A stretch of 60,410 nucleotides of DNA from Psilocybe azurescens (Eukaryota; Basidiomycota; Agaricomycetes; Agaricales; Agrocybaceae): assembly GCA_023853785.1 (NCBI GenBank), contig JAJIRX010000108.1, positions 1 through 60,410 on the forward strand, written 5' to 3'. This document shows positions 44,435 through 55,971 of the stretch, in pieces. Positions within the stretch are counted from its first letter, which is position 1. Each line of letters begins with the position of its first letter. Below the pieces are notes generated by a model. It did no database searches, was not told the DNA's origin, and saw nothing but the letters and a program-made list of their open reading frames with translations. The position numbers were made by a program, and so were the translations under genes.

Positions 44435-45174
44435 CATATGCCCATCAACATTCAAGGTCAGAACTTCCCACCAAAGAATCCAGTAGACTCTGAATCCACG
44501 GATGATAGGTCGTTGACATGACACTTTATTTACGTTGATTTAGGTATAGTGTCAGTACTAGTACTAGTAATAAATACACAGTCGACGCAATGGTCAATTG
44601 AGACGTATCCTCACTGTGGATAGTAACGGTAGGAATTTAAACTTTTCTGAATCGGGTACCATATTCCTCGTGCTTGGTAGGGTAATTTGGTACCTTGAGG
44701 TAGCATTGCCTGGCGCTTGATAGGTATTGTATATTACCCAGTCTTTGATATATCTATCCTATTTAAATTTCAACAAATACAACAAGCTACATATATCTTG
44801 TGCACAGTAACATAGTACACTGGAGAGTCGACGTCGATTAAAACGCGCAAAATTCAGAGGCGCTCCTAATTCATTCAACATCTGTACGCAATGTTCGGCT
44901 TGCATGATCTGTCCGACTCCTGTGTTTGCGTATGGCTTATTCAGTCAAGCTGTTGCCGCCCTGCACCTCAACCGGCGCCTCTTTTGATTCCTGATCAACG
45001 TGCAGTCAAAGTCTCTGAACGTGTCTACCACGTCGCAAAGTAACTCAACACAAGCGTAGAAGGCGGGCCACCGGCGTCTGCGTTCTGTCCACTTAATACT
45101 AAATCATCCGAGGCTGCTAGACAAAAGGACGTAGATAGTTCATAACCCCTTCACAAGTAGTGCACAATTCATGC
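44435..45174. other. Intergenic between R1 and the main right arm
   Basis: No gene and no match to the left arm was seen. Confidence 0.4.
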
Positions 45175-47834
45175 AGAAGTTGAGAACACCACGTCAGTCT
45201 CTAACGACATACTCCGACATACTACAACCATAAAATAGCCACTAGATAATCCGAGGTCATTTTTCCACCCACCCATCTGTTCCATCTGCTTCATCCGAAT
45301 TTCATTCGCTATATCCGCTTGTTTATACAAATTATCAACCCTCGATTGGATTAGTACTTGAAATTTGCCTATCGAAATTTCCGCAGAACAAGATCTTTTT
45401 AACAATGTTTAGTTATTGCGAGTCACGACCTGAACATGCTTGCCTTGAGAACTACAACATTGAATTAGAACCCACCCAAGGCCCACCGAAAGATCTGGTA
45501 AATCCGCAGCTGATAACAGTTCATTGACACGACAAATTACGTGTTGGTGTTGCAGGCAAGCCCCGACATGCACCAACATACACTGATTATTTCCGCAATG
45601 AAGCAAACTGACCTGCACTGCACTGACATAAGTAGCAGAGAGACTCTGGAGTTTCAAATAGCATCATGAACATAGGCGCTGGAATAGGCCTATCTGGCCT
45701 ACCCTAGCAACTCGCGTCTGAAAGGGCTCGGAAATTCATTGTTAGGGTACTCGGTGGGCTGTGAAACAGTCGCGGAGTGGAAACGAGAGCGTAGAGTCCC
45801 TCTAAATTGTAATGAGATACATCGGAACACTGTAAGCAATTCTAATTTCTCACTCATTCTATATTTACAACATCCCAACATCATTGAAATACGTGTATTA
45901 GATTCAGGTGATCATGTTAACTAACATACGATGTACTTACTAGCCACAGAAAGAGAGCAATCGTCATCTCCTCCGATTCCGATTCCGTTCCATGACCAAA
46001 TTTCATTTGTATCTTCGACTTCCGAGAGTTCAGTACTCGGCTCGGCTAGTTTATGGGTCCTGTCAATTAATGGTAAGTATCCGAAAAGCAGTATTCTGAG
46101 CGAAAATAGATCAGCTGTATGTAATCCACTCGACGGATGAGAAAACTACACACCCACGATAGGATGAAGACATGAGTCGGTGTTGACACAAAGGTAGATT
46201 CCCGCCCGCTGTTCAGTTAAACATAATACAACAGTAAGGATCTGCCTTGTGGTCTGCAACGCAGCACGAGAGTGTCTAATAACGAAGTGAATCAAGAAGG
46301 AGAGCTATCTACGAGTGCTACGAGACGATTAGGATGAAAGGGATCACGTGATCGTGATAGTCATATCATGACTTGCTAAGTAAGATGACGTTGAAAATGA
46401 CTGCTTTTCGAAGCCTACAACGTGGACAGGTATTGTGTCACCTAAGCTGTCGCATTCGTCATGCATTGCATCCTCCTGTCAGGAGTACCTGGTACCATTT
46501 ATGGGAACAATAATTGGTGTATTATCTTCACAAGAATCTTAGTAAGCTCCTTTCTGAAAGCCTTTCTTTCTGTGAGCAGAGAAAACCGGCAATCATGTGA
46601 GCTGGAAGCGTTGGTGTACAGTATCACCCAGCGTATTTGAAGATGAATGGGCGACGGAGTACACTAATTTCAGGTTTACTGTTCGTTTCGGTACTTGCGA
46701 AGCGCACCTTTCGAAGAGTGCGGTACTGACATCGCTGTCAGCATAGCTTCAATTTGACCTCTCAATCTACTGAGATATCCTCGTATGGACTTCCAAATGA
46801 TATCATTTTGAACTGGAATCCATTACATCAATCAGGATCCCATTTTGTAAAATGTGAGGGTGAGTTTTTCTTCCTTGTAACGAACATATCCTTTTCATTT
46901 ATCACGCTTGCACATGTTCACCCGTTCTTTTATCATATGGGGAAGAAATTTCAGTGCGCTAAAGAAAATCGCTGTCGGGCTTATCATTGGCGCCACTGAC
47001 ATGATTATCTTCAACATCTCTAATACCAGACTAATCCATGTGGCTATAATCTATGGGATCTGGATGATTGGATCCAAACCAGAGCGTTGGTGCATTTCAT
47101 GAGCTTACTTGACAGTTGCCGAATCTTTTCAGTAGTTGTGTTCTAATCGCTTGAGCAAAATTCTCACGTACGTCACGGGTCTGGAGCACGCCTTCAAGAA
47201 GGCGCCGGGGTGCAGGCGCTTGCTGGATAGGCCAGTCTTCCTTTCCTCATGTGCCCACCTTTCCACTACTGGAAGGGCTTTTGTTCCGCGTCTGTCTTAT
47301 CATTCAAGAGTTAAAAATGTGCATGTCCTAGTGACTCATCGGCTGACCTCTACTTTTATTGGACTAGGCGGTAACGATAGTTCTCGCTTTCTTCCGAGAC
47401 GCAGCGGATATTCTGGTCGTATAGGTAAATGCATTTTCGGGCCGTATTGATACTGAACATGCGAAATAGATAGGGCATCATATCGAGCCAGTTTTTGTAT
47501 GGATTGTATATTTCTGTTCTTATTGTATTCGAACTCATTGATCTAATAGAAATAACATTGAATACTTTTACATCACGTTAGATTCACTCTGTATTATATT
47601 TACTCATCTGCACACCGGCGAAACCGCAGTGCGGTAAGATAAAAAGCAAGACTCCCAACCACAAGTACAAGTGCCACGAGAACAACTAGTTTACAGGTGC
47701 ACCGCTATCCTCGTTGATTGAGTTATTCACCAAGGTGTTATGTACTAGATTTATCCAGACCATCGGGGATATGAACATCGGCGTTCGACTGCTACCACGA
47801 CCACAACCACGACCACAAACCCCATTCTCGCTTA

Positions 47835-48296
47835 CTGTAAGGAATTGTATAGTGGCAACGGCGTGGATGTGCGTTACACCTCCCGAAGGTTTCGCAAAAG
47901 TGGAACTGCTCCCTTATGTTAGATTTGATCAGGCAACTCGGACGATTATTTCGAAGAAAGCATATTACTGTAAAACCTATTAAATAATGTATTTCTATGT
48001 ATTTATAAAGGGGAGCAAGGGGTATGCAATCAAATCTCAGTCAACGTTCAAAATCCCAGCACAAACTTGAAGCACCTTCCTCCATCTTCAGGCTTGAGCT
48101 CGATGGTTCAGGTAAATAGCAGAGTAAACAGAGCTTTAGACGACGCAGTTACTCTCAAAAATTTCCATAAAACACCTATTTATATTTTGGCTCTGGCCTG
48201 GCAACTAGGCCTGCGTTACGCATGACCGTCCCTGCAATAGGCAACATTTTAGAGGGTGCGTTACGCGTTACGTTTCCACCATACAATTCCTTACAG
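47835..48296 (+). mobile_element. 462-bp MITE-like DNA transposon with TIRs and TA target duplication
   Basis: The ends are inverted repeats: CTGTAAGGAATTGTATAGTG on the left, and on the right the complement of CTGTAAGGAATTGTATGGTG. Identity is about 24 of the first 26 bases. TA flanks both sides (47833-47834 and 48297-48298). The matching sites in the left arm (near 18345, TCTCGCTTATATG) and in R1 (near 43615) have no insert and a single TA. This is direct empty-site evidence for insertion after duplication. There is no transposase; the interior has GCGTTACGC-type repeats. TA duplication fits Tc1/mariner-like transposition. Confidence 0.8.
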
Positions 48297-48859
48297 TATA
48301 TGCTTTAGAGAATAAAAAGTGCTTGGGATTCCAGTCGGTTTTAATTCAGAATCGGTAGATCAATTGAATACTGAGAATTTTATTCATACCTTCAAAAGGG
48401 ATCAAAGTAAGATCAAAAATAGAACGAAGTCGTCCGATATGGTCACTAAGGTTCGGCTTATTGTTGACCGCAAATACCCTTTCCCATTGCTTTCCTACTT
48501 AGTCTGTCCTAGTCACCTCCCGGTCCAGTTTTAAAATATCACAGTGACATATGTCGCACCGACTTTATTTATCTCAATGTTGTCGAAGACTTCACTCTAA
48601 ATGAAATTTCAGCTGTCGGATGCGAGACGGTGATTGGCCGGTTCAATTTCCTTCATTCCCCACAGGCGTTTGAACTAAGCCGAAAAGCAGGTATGCTCGT
48701 TGGTCTTACCGAGATCTTGTGAGAGATGGAATTGCCCTCTTATCTCTCAAAGGTCTACCCTTCAGGTATAAAAGCTGAGCAGGTACATTACTGTTCTACA
48801 TCATCGTCTCTCGAGCTCCACTCAACACTCTTAGTTCGCCTACAACCACCAAAGCTACC

Positions 48860-50135
48860 ATGTCTTCGACCGAGTTTATTATCCCTGATCTACTGTTCAA
48901 CTGGCCTTGGCTTCGAATCATCGACCCTAACTTGCAACAAGTTACAGACGAAGCTAACGAATGGGTCGAGTCACTCGATCTTTTCGATCCATCTCAATTC
49001 AAGAAATTCAAAGGTTGCGATTTCAGTTAGTATTCAACTTCAAAATGATCAGGCGATAAGATTAGTATGGCTCATCGCGTTCAATTTAACATTAGATCGT
49101 TTGGGGGCACTCGTCGGACATTTACAAGGAAAAGGTTTGAAGATATCCACATGCAAAATGACCATGGCTAATTAGACTTGGATTATAGAGCACCTTCGCA
49201 TATCTTGCGACTTGATGAACTTCTATTTTGCTTTTGACGAGTACACCGACCTTGCGGATAAAGACGAAGCTATGAAAATAGCCAAAGATGTCATGAACGC
49301 ATTCAAACACACAGAAGTTCCGTTCGACAACAAATTAATAGAAATGGCGCGTCAGTAGGTTACTTATCCACATCCATAAGCCCTCATAAAGTTAGATATC
49401 TGACACCCCGATTAGATTCTTCAAAAGAACGATTGATGTCGTCGGAGAAGACAGTGCTGGTTTTGAAAGATTTATTGCAGATTTCGACGCGTACACTCGA
49501 TCCATCATCCAAGAAGCAGACGATAGAGTGAAAGGATACATCAGAAGTGTAGATGATTACTTTATCCTCCGACGCGATACATGTGGGGCAAAGCCAAGTT
49601 TCTCATTCCACGGACTCGGGTTGAGAATTCCAAACGAGGTTTTTGAGCACCCCCTTGTTATTTCGATGCTAGAGGGTGCGACCGACCTCAGTGCAATCAC
49701 AAACGTAAGAATCTGTCTTCTGGCATCGCCTATCACGTCTGATCTGGTGTCGTTATATAGGATATGCACTCCTATGGCTTAGAACATTCCCGTGGCCTTG
49801 ACGGCCACAATGTAATTACGGCCATCATGAAGGAATACGAAGTCGACCTACAAGCAGCCCTTTACTGGCTTTCCGGCTACGCTACCAAAACGGTTAGCAA
49901 ATTTATCACAGACAGACGAAAACTTCCGTCTTGGGGCCCTGAGGTAGATATTGCAGTTCACGAATTCTTCGAGAGAGTAGGACGTTGCGTTCGTGGCTGC
50001 GACGCCTGGAGCTATGAAACCAATCGCTATTATGGGAAGAGCGGTCTGGAAATACAGAAGACTAGGAGGATCACGCTCCAGCCCCGTGACGCTGCATATG
50101 TCACCAAGGAAAGGCTTCAAAGCAGCCTAGCATAA
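48860..50135 (+). CDS. TS3: sesquiterpene synthase, the only intact copy
   Basis: Five exons (48860-49025, 49096-49134, 49189-49354, 49416-49704, 49761-50135) give 1035 bases and 344 residues, the usual length for basidiomycete sesquiterpene synthases. The start MSSTEFIIPDLLFNWPWLR resembles the (A)NWPW opening of protoilludene-type enzymes. The first metal motif is FDEYTD (D-E-x-x-D form) in exon 3. The second, N-DMHSYGLEHSRG, is split exactly by intron 4 after Asn. RRDTCGAKPSFSF lies between them, and the C-terminus has NRYYG and TRRITLQPRD. Such enzymes ionise farnesyl diphosphate with Mg2+ in the cytosol and cyclise it; the product cannot be read from sequence. TS3 has Cys in RGCDAWSYE where its relatives have Tyr. 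A TATA-like GGTATAAAAGC lies about 90 bases upstream (48766-48776). It shares promoter and exons with TS2 and flanks with TS1/TS4, so it arose by local duplication. Confidence 0.85.
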
Positions 50136-50484
50136 ACAAGACGAACGCCTGGGGAAATGGTTAATATACACACCTTCGTCGCACTCGTAAAGTAGCGTAG
50201 GGCGGTTTTCTTTGCGTCGTGCGTCTCCTAGCACTCCGAATTACTTCTGCACGTCAATAAAGGCTCTATATGTATGAAATTCATTTCTTGTAGTTTCCGC
50301 TGGTTCCTGCTGAGCTTAGAAATACCATATGTTTTTAGATATAGATAAGCGATATTAAGCGAAGTGAACAAGGCAGCACATATCAGTTCCTGGAGGCCCC
50401 CAATATGCTTTTAGATTTGTAAAGCTTCTAGGTGCCTCGGCATACATACGTTGAAGGGGGTATCTACTCTCTTCCATCCGGTAC

Positions 50485-51205
50485 TGAAAGTGAGTGGAAG
50501 TGTCCTAGCACTGACAGACTCCTTCTCCTTTTAATGCTGATCGTCAGAAACAGTCAGTGTTCATCTTGCCGAATATGTATTCAGTCAAGGCGGGGTCCTA
50601 TGTAGCGTCGGTATATATATATATGTGTGGATATATATTTATTTGAAGATCCCGTGTAGAAAGGTCCACGAAGACGATGACGGTAAGCGTTCGCGAGCGA
50701 AAAAGAAGCCAGAGGGCAGATCGGTGAGGTACGAGGACGGCGTGAGCAGACTGGTTTGACGATAAACTTCGGAGCGATGCGACGACGTATGAGAGTTGCG
50801 AAAGAAACGGTTTAACAGAAAGATTGAAGTAGATAGTTTTAGAGGGTTGTTCTTTTAGTTCAAAGTGGGCGTAGCAAGAAATATGGTGTCAATTGGGGGT
50901 CCCAAAAATACGACCTGGAACCCAAATGAAAGTGTCTACTTAAATATGTTTTCTCCTACTAAATTTTATATACTTGGGATATTTCCAAGCTTTTGAGATG
51001 ATTGGTTCGGAGACGTTCCGCCCCTTCAGTAAATGGATTAGCTCTACGGGTGTGCGGTTTATATTTGTCTTGAGGTGGTGCGGAAGTGCCGAAACGCGGA
51101 TGGGTTTGATTTTGGTCTTGGTATGTCGGATTCGATGGCTAAACCCTTCTGCGTCGATGCCGTTGCTTGCCGTGTTCCGTGCTGAGACAGAACGGAAGTT
51201 CTACA
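50485..51205 (+). mobile_element. 721-bp TG...CA insertion, possible solo LTR
   Basis: Relative to the left arm (near 15945, ATCCGGGACATAAATG), the right arm has extra sequence between CCATCCGGTAC and GTACATCAATGATG. The insert starts TGAAAGTGAG and ends GGAAGTTCTACA, with GTAC on both sides as a four-base duplication. TG...CA ends, a size of about 0.7 kb, an internal TATATATATATA (near 50615) and no ORF of note fit a solo LTR. LTR elements usually duplicate five bases, so this stays tentative. Confidence 0.5.
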
Positions 51206-52263
51206 GTACATCAATGATGAATAAGTCTCAGTCATCGCCACAGCGTCGTGAAGTTCTCAGCTTTCCCATTCAGCGAGCCAGTATATATGAATTCTTTATC
51301 AATCGCTTTACATATATGTAGTTCTTGAATCCCATCAGTCAGTGGACCCCGATTTCATATATGGAAGTAGGCATTAGAAGATTCCGGACGCGTGACCTCA
51401 GACGGAGACAACATGACTATCATGACATCTAGATTTTGGAGAAGAAGATGAGAGGCAATAGAAGGCAGTAGTCCACCTTGAAAGGCACAGCTAATGTTAT
51501 TCGGGCGCCTTCTGGTTGGCGTTTGTTACCTTCACTCGGTGGGAGTGATTGACCGTTGTGGGGATAATTTCCACGACATTAATCAACAGAAATAACCTAT
51601 GCCGATAGCAGATCTTCGCAGGGTTACAGTTACTTCCTCATCAGTGGGTTTAATGGAACAAGACTGATGTACAGATAGGAATAGTGCCACTTTATGCCCG
51701 AATTGATCTCGATCCTCCTTGGTAGACGCAAATTTTTGAATACGATAGTAACAGTGGTTGATTGGCATGTATTCCGTATGAACAGCATGTCAAGGCGTTG
51801 AGTTTCTCAGCAAGAGGTCCGATAGACTTCGGAGAATAAACAAAATGTTGTCACTGTGCCTTCCATGGGTTGCGATATATACTGTCGCTGAACGTGAAAC
51901 GTTGAAGACCGACGGCTATGAAGCCTGATGCATGACGGCCTGGAGGAGGCATGACGGCCGAAATTAAAGGAACGTACTATTAATAAAACTAGGTATGTCT
52001 CATGGACACCATTATCACGCTCGGGCATTTTATTCTCCGGGCCTTCCCAAGGCGTCTTCTTTCTAGAGTGAGGAGCGGGACGGAACAGCGGTGCAAATGG
52101 CATCTTTATCGAATTCATGCAGAACTAATGAGGAAGTATAGTAGTCCTGTGCTGGGATATAAATCTGGCAACATCAACGTTGAATGTCCAGTAGTGTCAC
52201 CTACTACATACTCTCCTCCAACGACCACTACAAATAGAGACCTCCTCTTTTACCTTTAACAGA

Positions 52264-53538
52264 ATGCCGCGCCAATACGTTATTCCAGATCTCCTTATCA
52301 CATGGCCCTGGCCACGAGCCATAAACTCTTCTCTCAACGAAGTCGACGAGGGAGGCTAATGCATGGGTTCAATCTCTGGATCTTTTTGATTCCGCACAAT
52401 TCAAAAAATTCAAAGCATGCAATTTCAGTACGTGGTAGTAATATAGTACCGTCTTCCCGCTCTCACTAATTATCATTGCGCTTTCAGATCTGCTAGGAGC
52501 TCTTGTGGGTCCACTAAGGAGTAAAGGTGAGCGAATTTACTACCCTAGATTATAATACACAGGGTTTTGATTGCCGTCACCTCTTTTGTTTTGTAGAGCA
52601 TCTCCGCATATCTTGCGACTTGATGAACTTCTATTTCGCATTCGACGAGTACACCGACTTAGCCAATCGAGAAGAGGCCATAAAAATTACCAAGGATGTC
52701 ATGGATTCCTTTAGGGATACTGCGACTCCCTCAGATAGCAAACTCATAGAAATGTCTCGACAGTGAGTCCTTTAATTTGGGTTTGTGTATCGTGATTCTA
52801 AGGCTTGCATCAGATTCTTCAAAAGGACTATGGACGTTGTAGGCGACGACAAACCCGGATTTGAGAGGTTCATTGCCGACTTTGATGCGTATACGACTTC
52901 GATAATCCAGGAAGCAGACGATCGAGCAGCGGGGCATATCAGGAACGTAGAGGATTACTTTATTCTCAGACGTGACACCTGCGGAGCAAAGCCCAGCTTC
53001 TCCTTTTATGCTCTGGGATTGAACATTCCAGATGATGTCTTTGAGAATCCTCTCGTTATTTCCATGCTGGAGGGTGCCACGGACCTGATTGCTATCACTA
53101 ATGTACGTCTTCTGCCGCAACGAGCAGCAGCCTCATTTGCTGAACTGTCCATCTCAACAGGATATGCATTCATACGGCTTAGAGCACTCTCGAGGACTTG
53201 ACGGCCACAATGTGATCACTGCAATCATGAAGGAGTACAACCTAAACCTACAAGGAGCACTATACTGGCTCTCGGGATACGCTACCAAGACCATCGCGAA
53301 GTTCGTTTCCGATCGTAAAAAGCTACCATCTTGGTCCCCATCAGTCGATGCTGGAGTGAGGGAATTCTTTGACCTTGTTGGAAGGTGTGTGCGTGGATAT
53401 GATGCTTGGAGCTACGAGACAAAGAGGTACTATGGGGACAAGGGGTTGAAGATACAAAAGACTCGGAGAATAACTCTTCAGCCTCGAGATGCAGCGTACA
53501 TCACGAAGGAGCAGCTGAAAGTTAGCATCGCTGCATAA
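52264..53538 (+). pseudogene. TS4: sesquiterpene synthase, one-base insertion in exon 1
   Basis: The inverted counterpart of TS1. ATG is at 52264 (MPRQYVIPDLLITWPW). In exon 1 a G-run of three (52350-52352) replaces the two of TS1, giving a stop (TAA) within three codons. Past it, all exons are open: the 39-base exon 2, exon 3 with FDEYTD, exon 4 with RRDTCGAKPSFSF (52785 onward) and exon 5 with DMHSYGLEHSRG, SDRKKLPSW and RYYG, ending KVSIAA and TAA at 53536-53538. The A-run that is short in TS1 has the full five bases here (53317-53321). TS1 and TS4 are therefore each intact where the other is broken. A single base separates TS4 from a full reading frame. Confidence 0.75.
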
Positions 53539-54590
53539 TCACAGCAGAAGTGCTACCCTATTACCATAATTAAGATACACACATATCATAATGTACGCTA
53601 TCAAATTACTAATTGTCGTGAATCAAAGAGTGTTCACATTAAACTAAGTGTTAACGTACCGATGAGAATGGGAAAGAAAGACAACCTTCAAACCGAGAGC
53701 GTTTTACATAACAGTTGGGAAATGAGCCAGTATGCTATACTGGCTCATATTTCTGCTCGCTCTTTCCTGATCATAAAAGACACTCTAGACTGCATCCATC
53801 ATCTTCGGAAGATATCCACTTTCTACTAGTAGGGTCTTTACATTACGCGACTTCGGTCATCTCAGACAATTATTCTGTTCATTTCATATAACTTGCCGAG
53901 ATATAACCTTAGAAATTTTCCAAAATAAAGCTAAGTACTCGCGGCTCAGTTACTGAAACTGCAGTGACACGCAAGACGCGTATTGCCCGTTCTTGTGCAT
54001 TCGAATCGCCTGATCGCGAGGCCCTCCACTGGGTAGGTAGGAGCCACAAGTTAACAGGGGAAACGCCTTGCCTTGTGGTTGAAGAAAGAAACCATCAAAA
54101 CGCAGGTCTCTCCGAGTTACGCATTACTCATTTAGGTGTGTCAGTGAGTTCAAGTATCCATGCCATTATTCAGATGAAGGTACTGGAAAATTGATAACAC
54201 ATACAAATTATCTATTTCAATGAGCTAAAGACCTGAGATTTCACCATTAGTAACAGGAGGAGCCTCAAAGCAACGTCGATTTTGGATAAATCCATGTTGT
54301 CCAGGTCGCACTAAGAGCGTTTATCTAAGTATCAATTCGGGAAATTGGAAAATGAACGTACGTCAAAGTGACCGTGCTTGTTAGCGCATTTATATACGGG
54401 GACTCTGAGACGAAGGTATTATACACTACGTCTGAGGTATATGTCGCAGTCATCGTTGTCTGAACCAGTACCAGTCTCGTCGATGTTACCTACACTCAGG
54501 TGGTTTAGTTCATTAGTGATCGGCTCAGAGGTCGTTGAATTGCGAGACTTGCACGCACTGGTGTTGCATTGACCAAGATTAGGCCAAGAC

Positions 54591-55971
54591 TGAGGTGGAA
54601 GGCAAATTTCTCGAGGTCAAATTGCATGACGCAAGCAGGTTGATATCACCGGAACGACAAAGGTGATGTGGGAAGGTTCTTTTATGGCCAAACGAGAGCT
54701 TCGTACACTTCCATAAACACTTACTGTGCAACTGACGCAATATGTGAACATCTCAATAGAAATTCCTCCAGATTTTGAGATGTTCCGCTCGGCGTTTCTC
54801 TCCAATGAGCACGATCTATCCCGTGAACTTCAAAGGCCTATTATAGTCCGCCAAGGCTCCGACTCCCGAGTTTTATCATGATCTTACCAGAGTTCAACAA
54901 GATGCTATGCGCCAAATGGGCTCAATTATATGTTCAATAACGCGTGTGATGCACATATATGGACATTTTGTGACCTTTGAGAGTTTTCGGAAGGTAGGAG
55001 GTCTCGAAATTGGAAGAAGCACGAAAAAACGCATTTTGGATCGGATTCTATCTCCCTCATAGTATAAAGTCATTTTCTCTGACCATTTGAGGTACGATGG
55101 TCAGATATCTTCTGAGACATTATAGATATCTCAGATTTCAATGATTTTTAATGAAGGAATATTAGAACGTCTATACCTCTTTACTCTTGGTCCATGAGCA
55201 TGATGATACCAATACTACTTGAGGAGGCAAATATCCTTCAAAGGTTAACAAAAGCACAAGATACCTTAGCAGTTATCTCTAGACCACATAAAAATCTGTT
55301 ACCCTCACCTTGCATTTATTAACGTTAGGCAAGTCGTAGTACTTAAGTCACTAGGGAGTTGTCAACCGGCGCTCAGAATTCTTTTATTCTCGTTGCCACC
55401 TACCATATTAACAAAGACGTGGACTATGAATTAAATTCCCCCATATTGATTACTTGTTTACTTTTGCTCGAAAATTTTCTGGGGGCAGACAAACTGAAGA
55501 CTGAGGCAGTCCACCAATCACTCACTTTACGCGGTTCTTCACAGTTAATTGATCCGCTGATAGACGCTCCAGTCACCCAATGCCGAAAGCGGCTTAGTGC
55601 TCCAGTTTTACCTGCCGAAGGCAGGGTATTTTGCATGTATGAAATTCGTTAGTTGCAATCTAGTACATAGATGTAAATAAACACCATATATATAGATAAA
55701 AATTTCTGAACTCCTGTTGGCAATTTGTACAAATATTAAATATCATGTCGTAGTACAATTCCTTCGGTTGGTAATGACGGACTTCGTCCGCTCTTTCAGT
55801 ATAATTTGTAGAAGCCCAAAACCCTAAATACAGGGGAGCCGAATCGGCACATTGTTTATTTGCGCCAGGTTTGTCCAAACCAAGTCCAACAGCACTTGAT
55901 AGCATACCAGAATAATCTACAGACCAGAACCGATTTCACCCTTGAACAACCCTTGAAGCCTTTCTGCTCAA
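54591..55971. other. Intergenic, no supported gene
   Basis: AT-rich. No match to the left arm. Several short frames (for example 55359-55652) have no domain. The last 100 bases are the leader of the membrane-protein gene. Confidence 0.35.

Larger units (their letters stand above)
45175..54590 (+). repeat. Main right arm of the inverted duplication (R2 with TS3 and TS4)
   Basis: Order along the plus strand: block S (45175-45455), block E (45560-46235), block Q (46385-47110), block P (to 48530, interrupted by a MITE), TS3, spacer B (50139-52080, interrupted by a 721-bp insertion), TS4 and block D (53540-54590). Each matches the left arm inverted. Block E is out of order: in the left arm it lies beyond block D, at the outer edge. 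Confidence 0.85.

Noticed and set aside
47833..48298. Small ORFs inside the MITE
   Set aside because: All are short and none resembles a transposase. The element is non-autonomous.
11490..54590. The two arms being two haplotypes of one locus joined by an assembly mistake
   Set aside because: Not fully excluded. But the arms differ by private insertions, block order and many substitutions, and copy R1 is a third version, which is more than two haplotypes would give.
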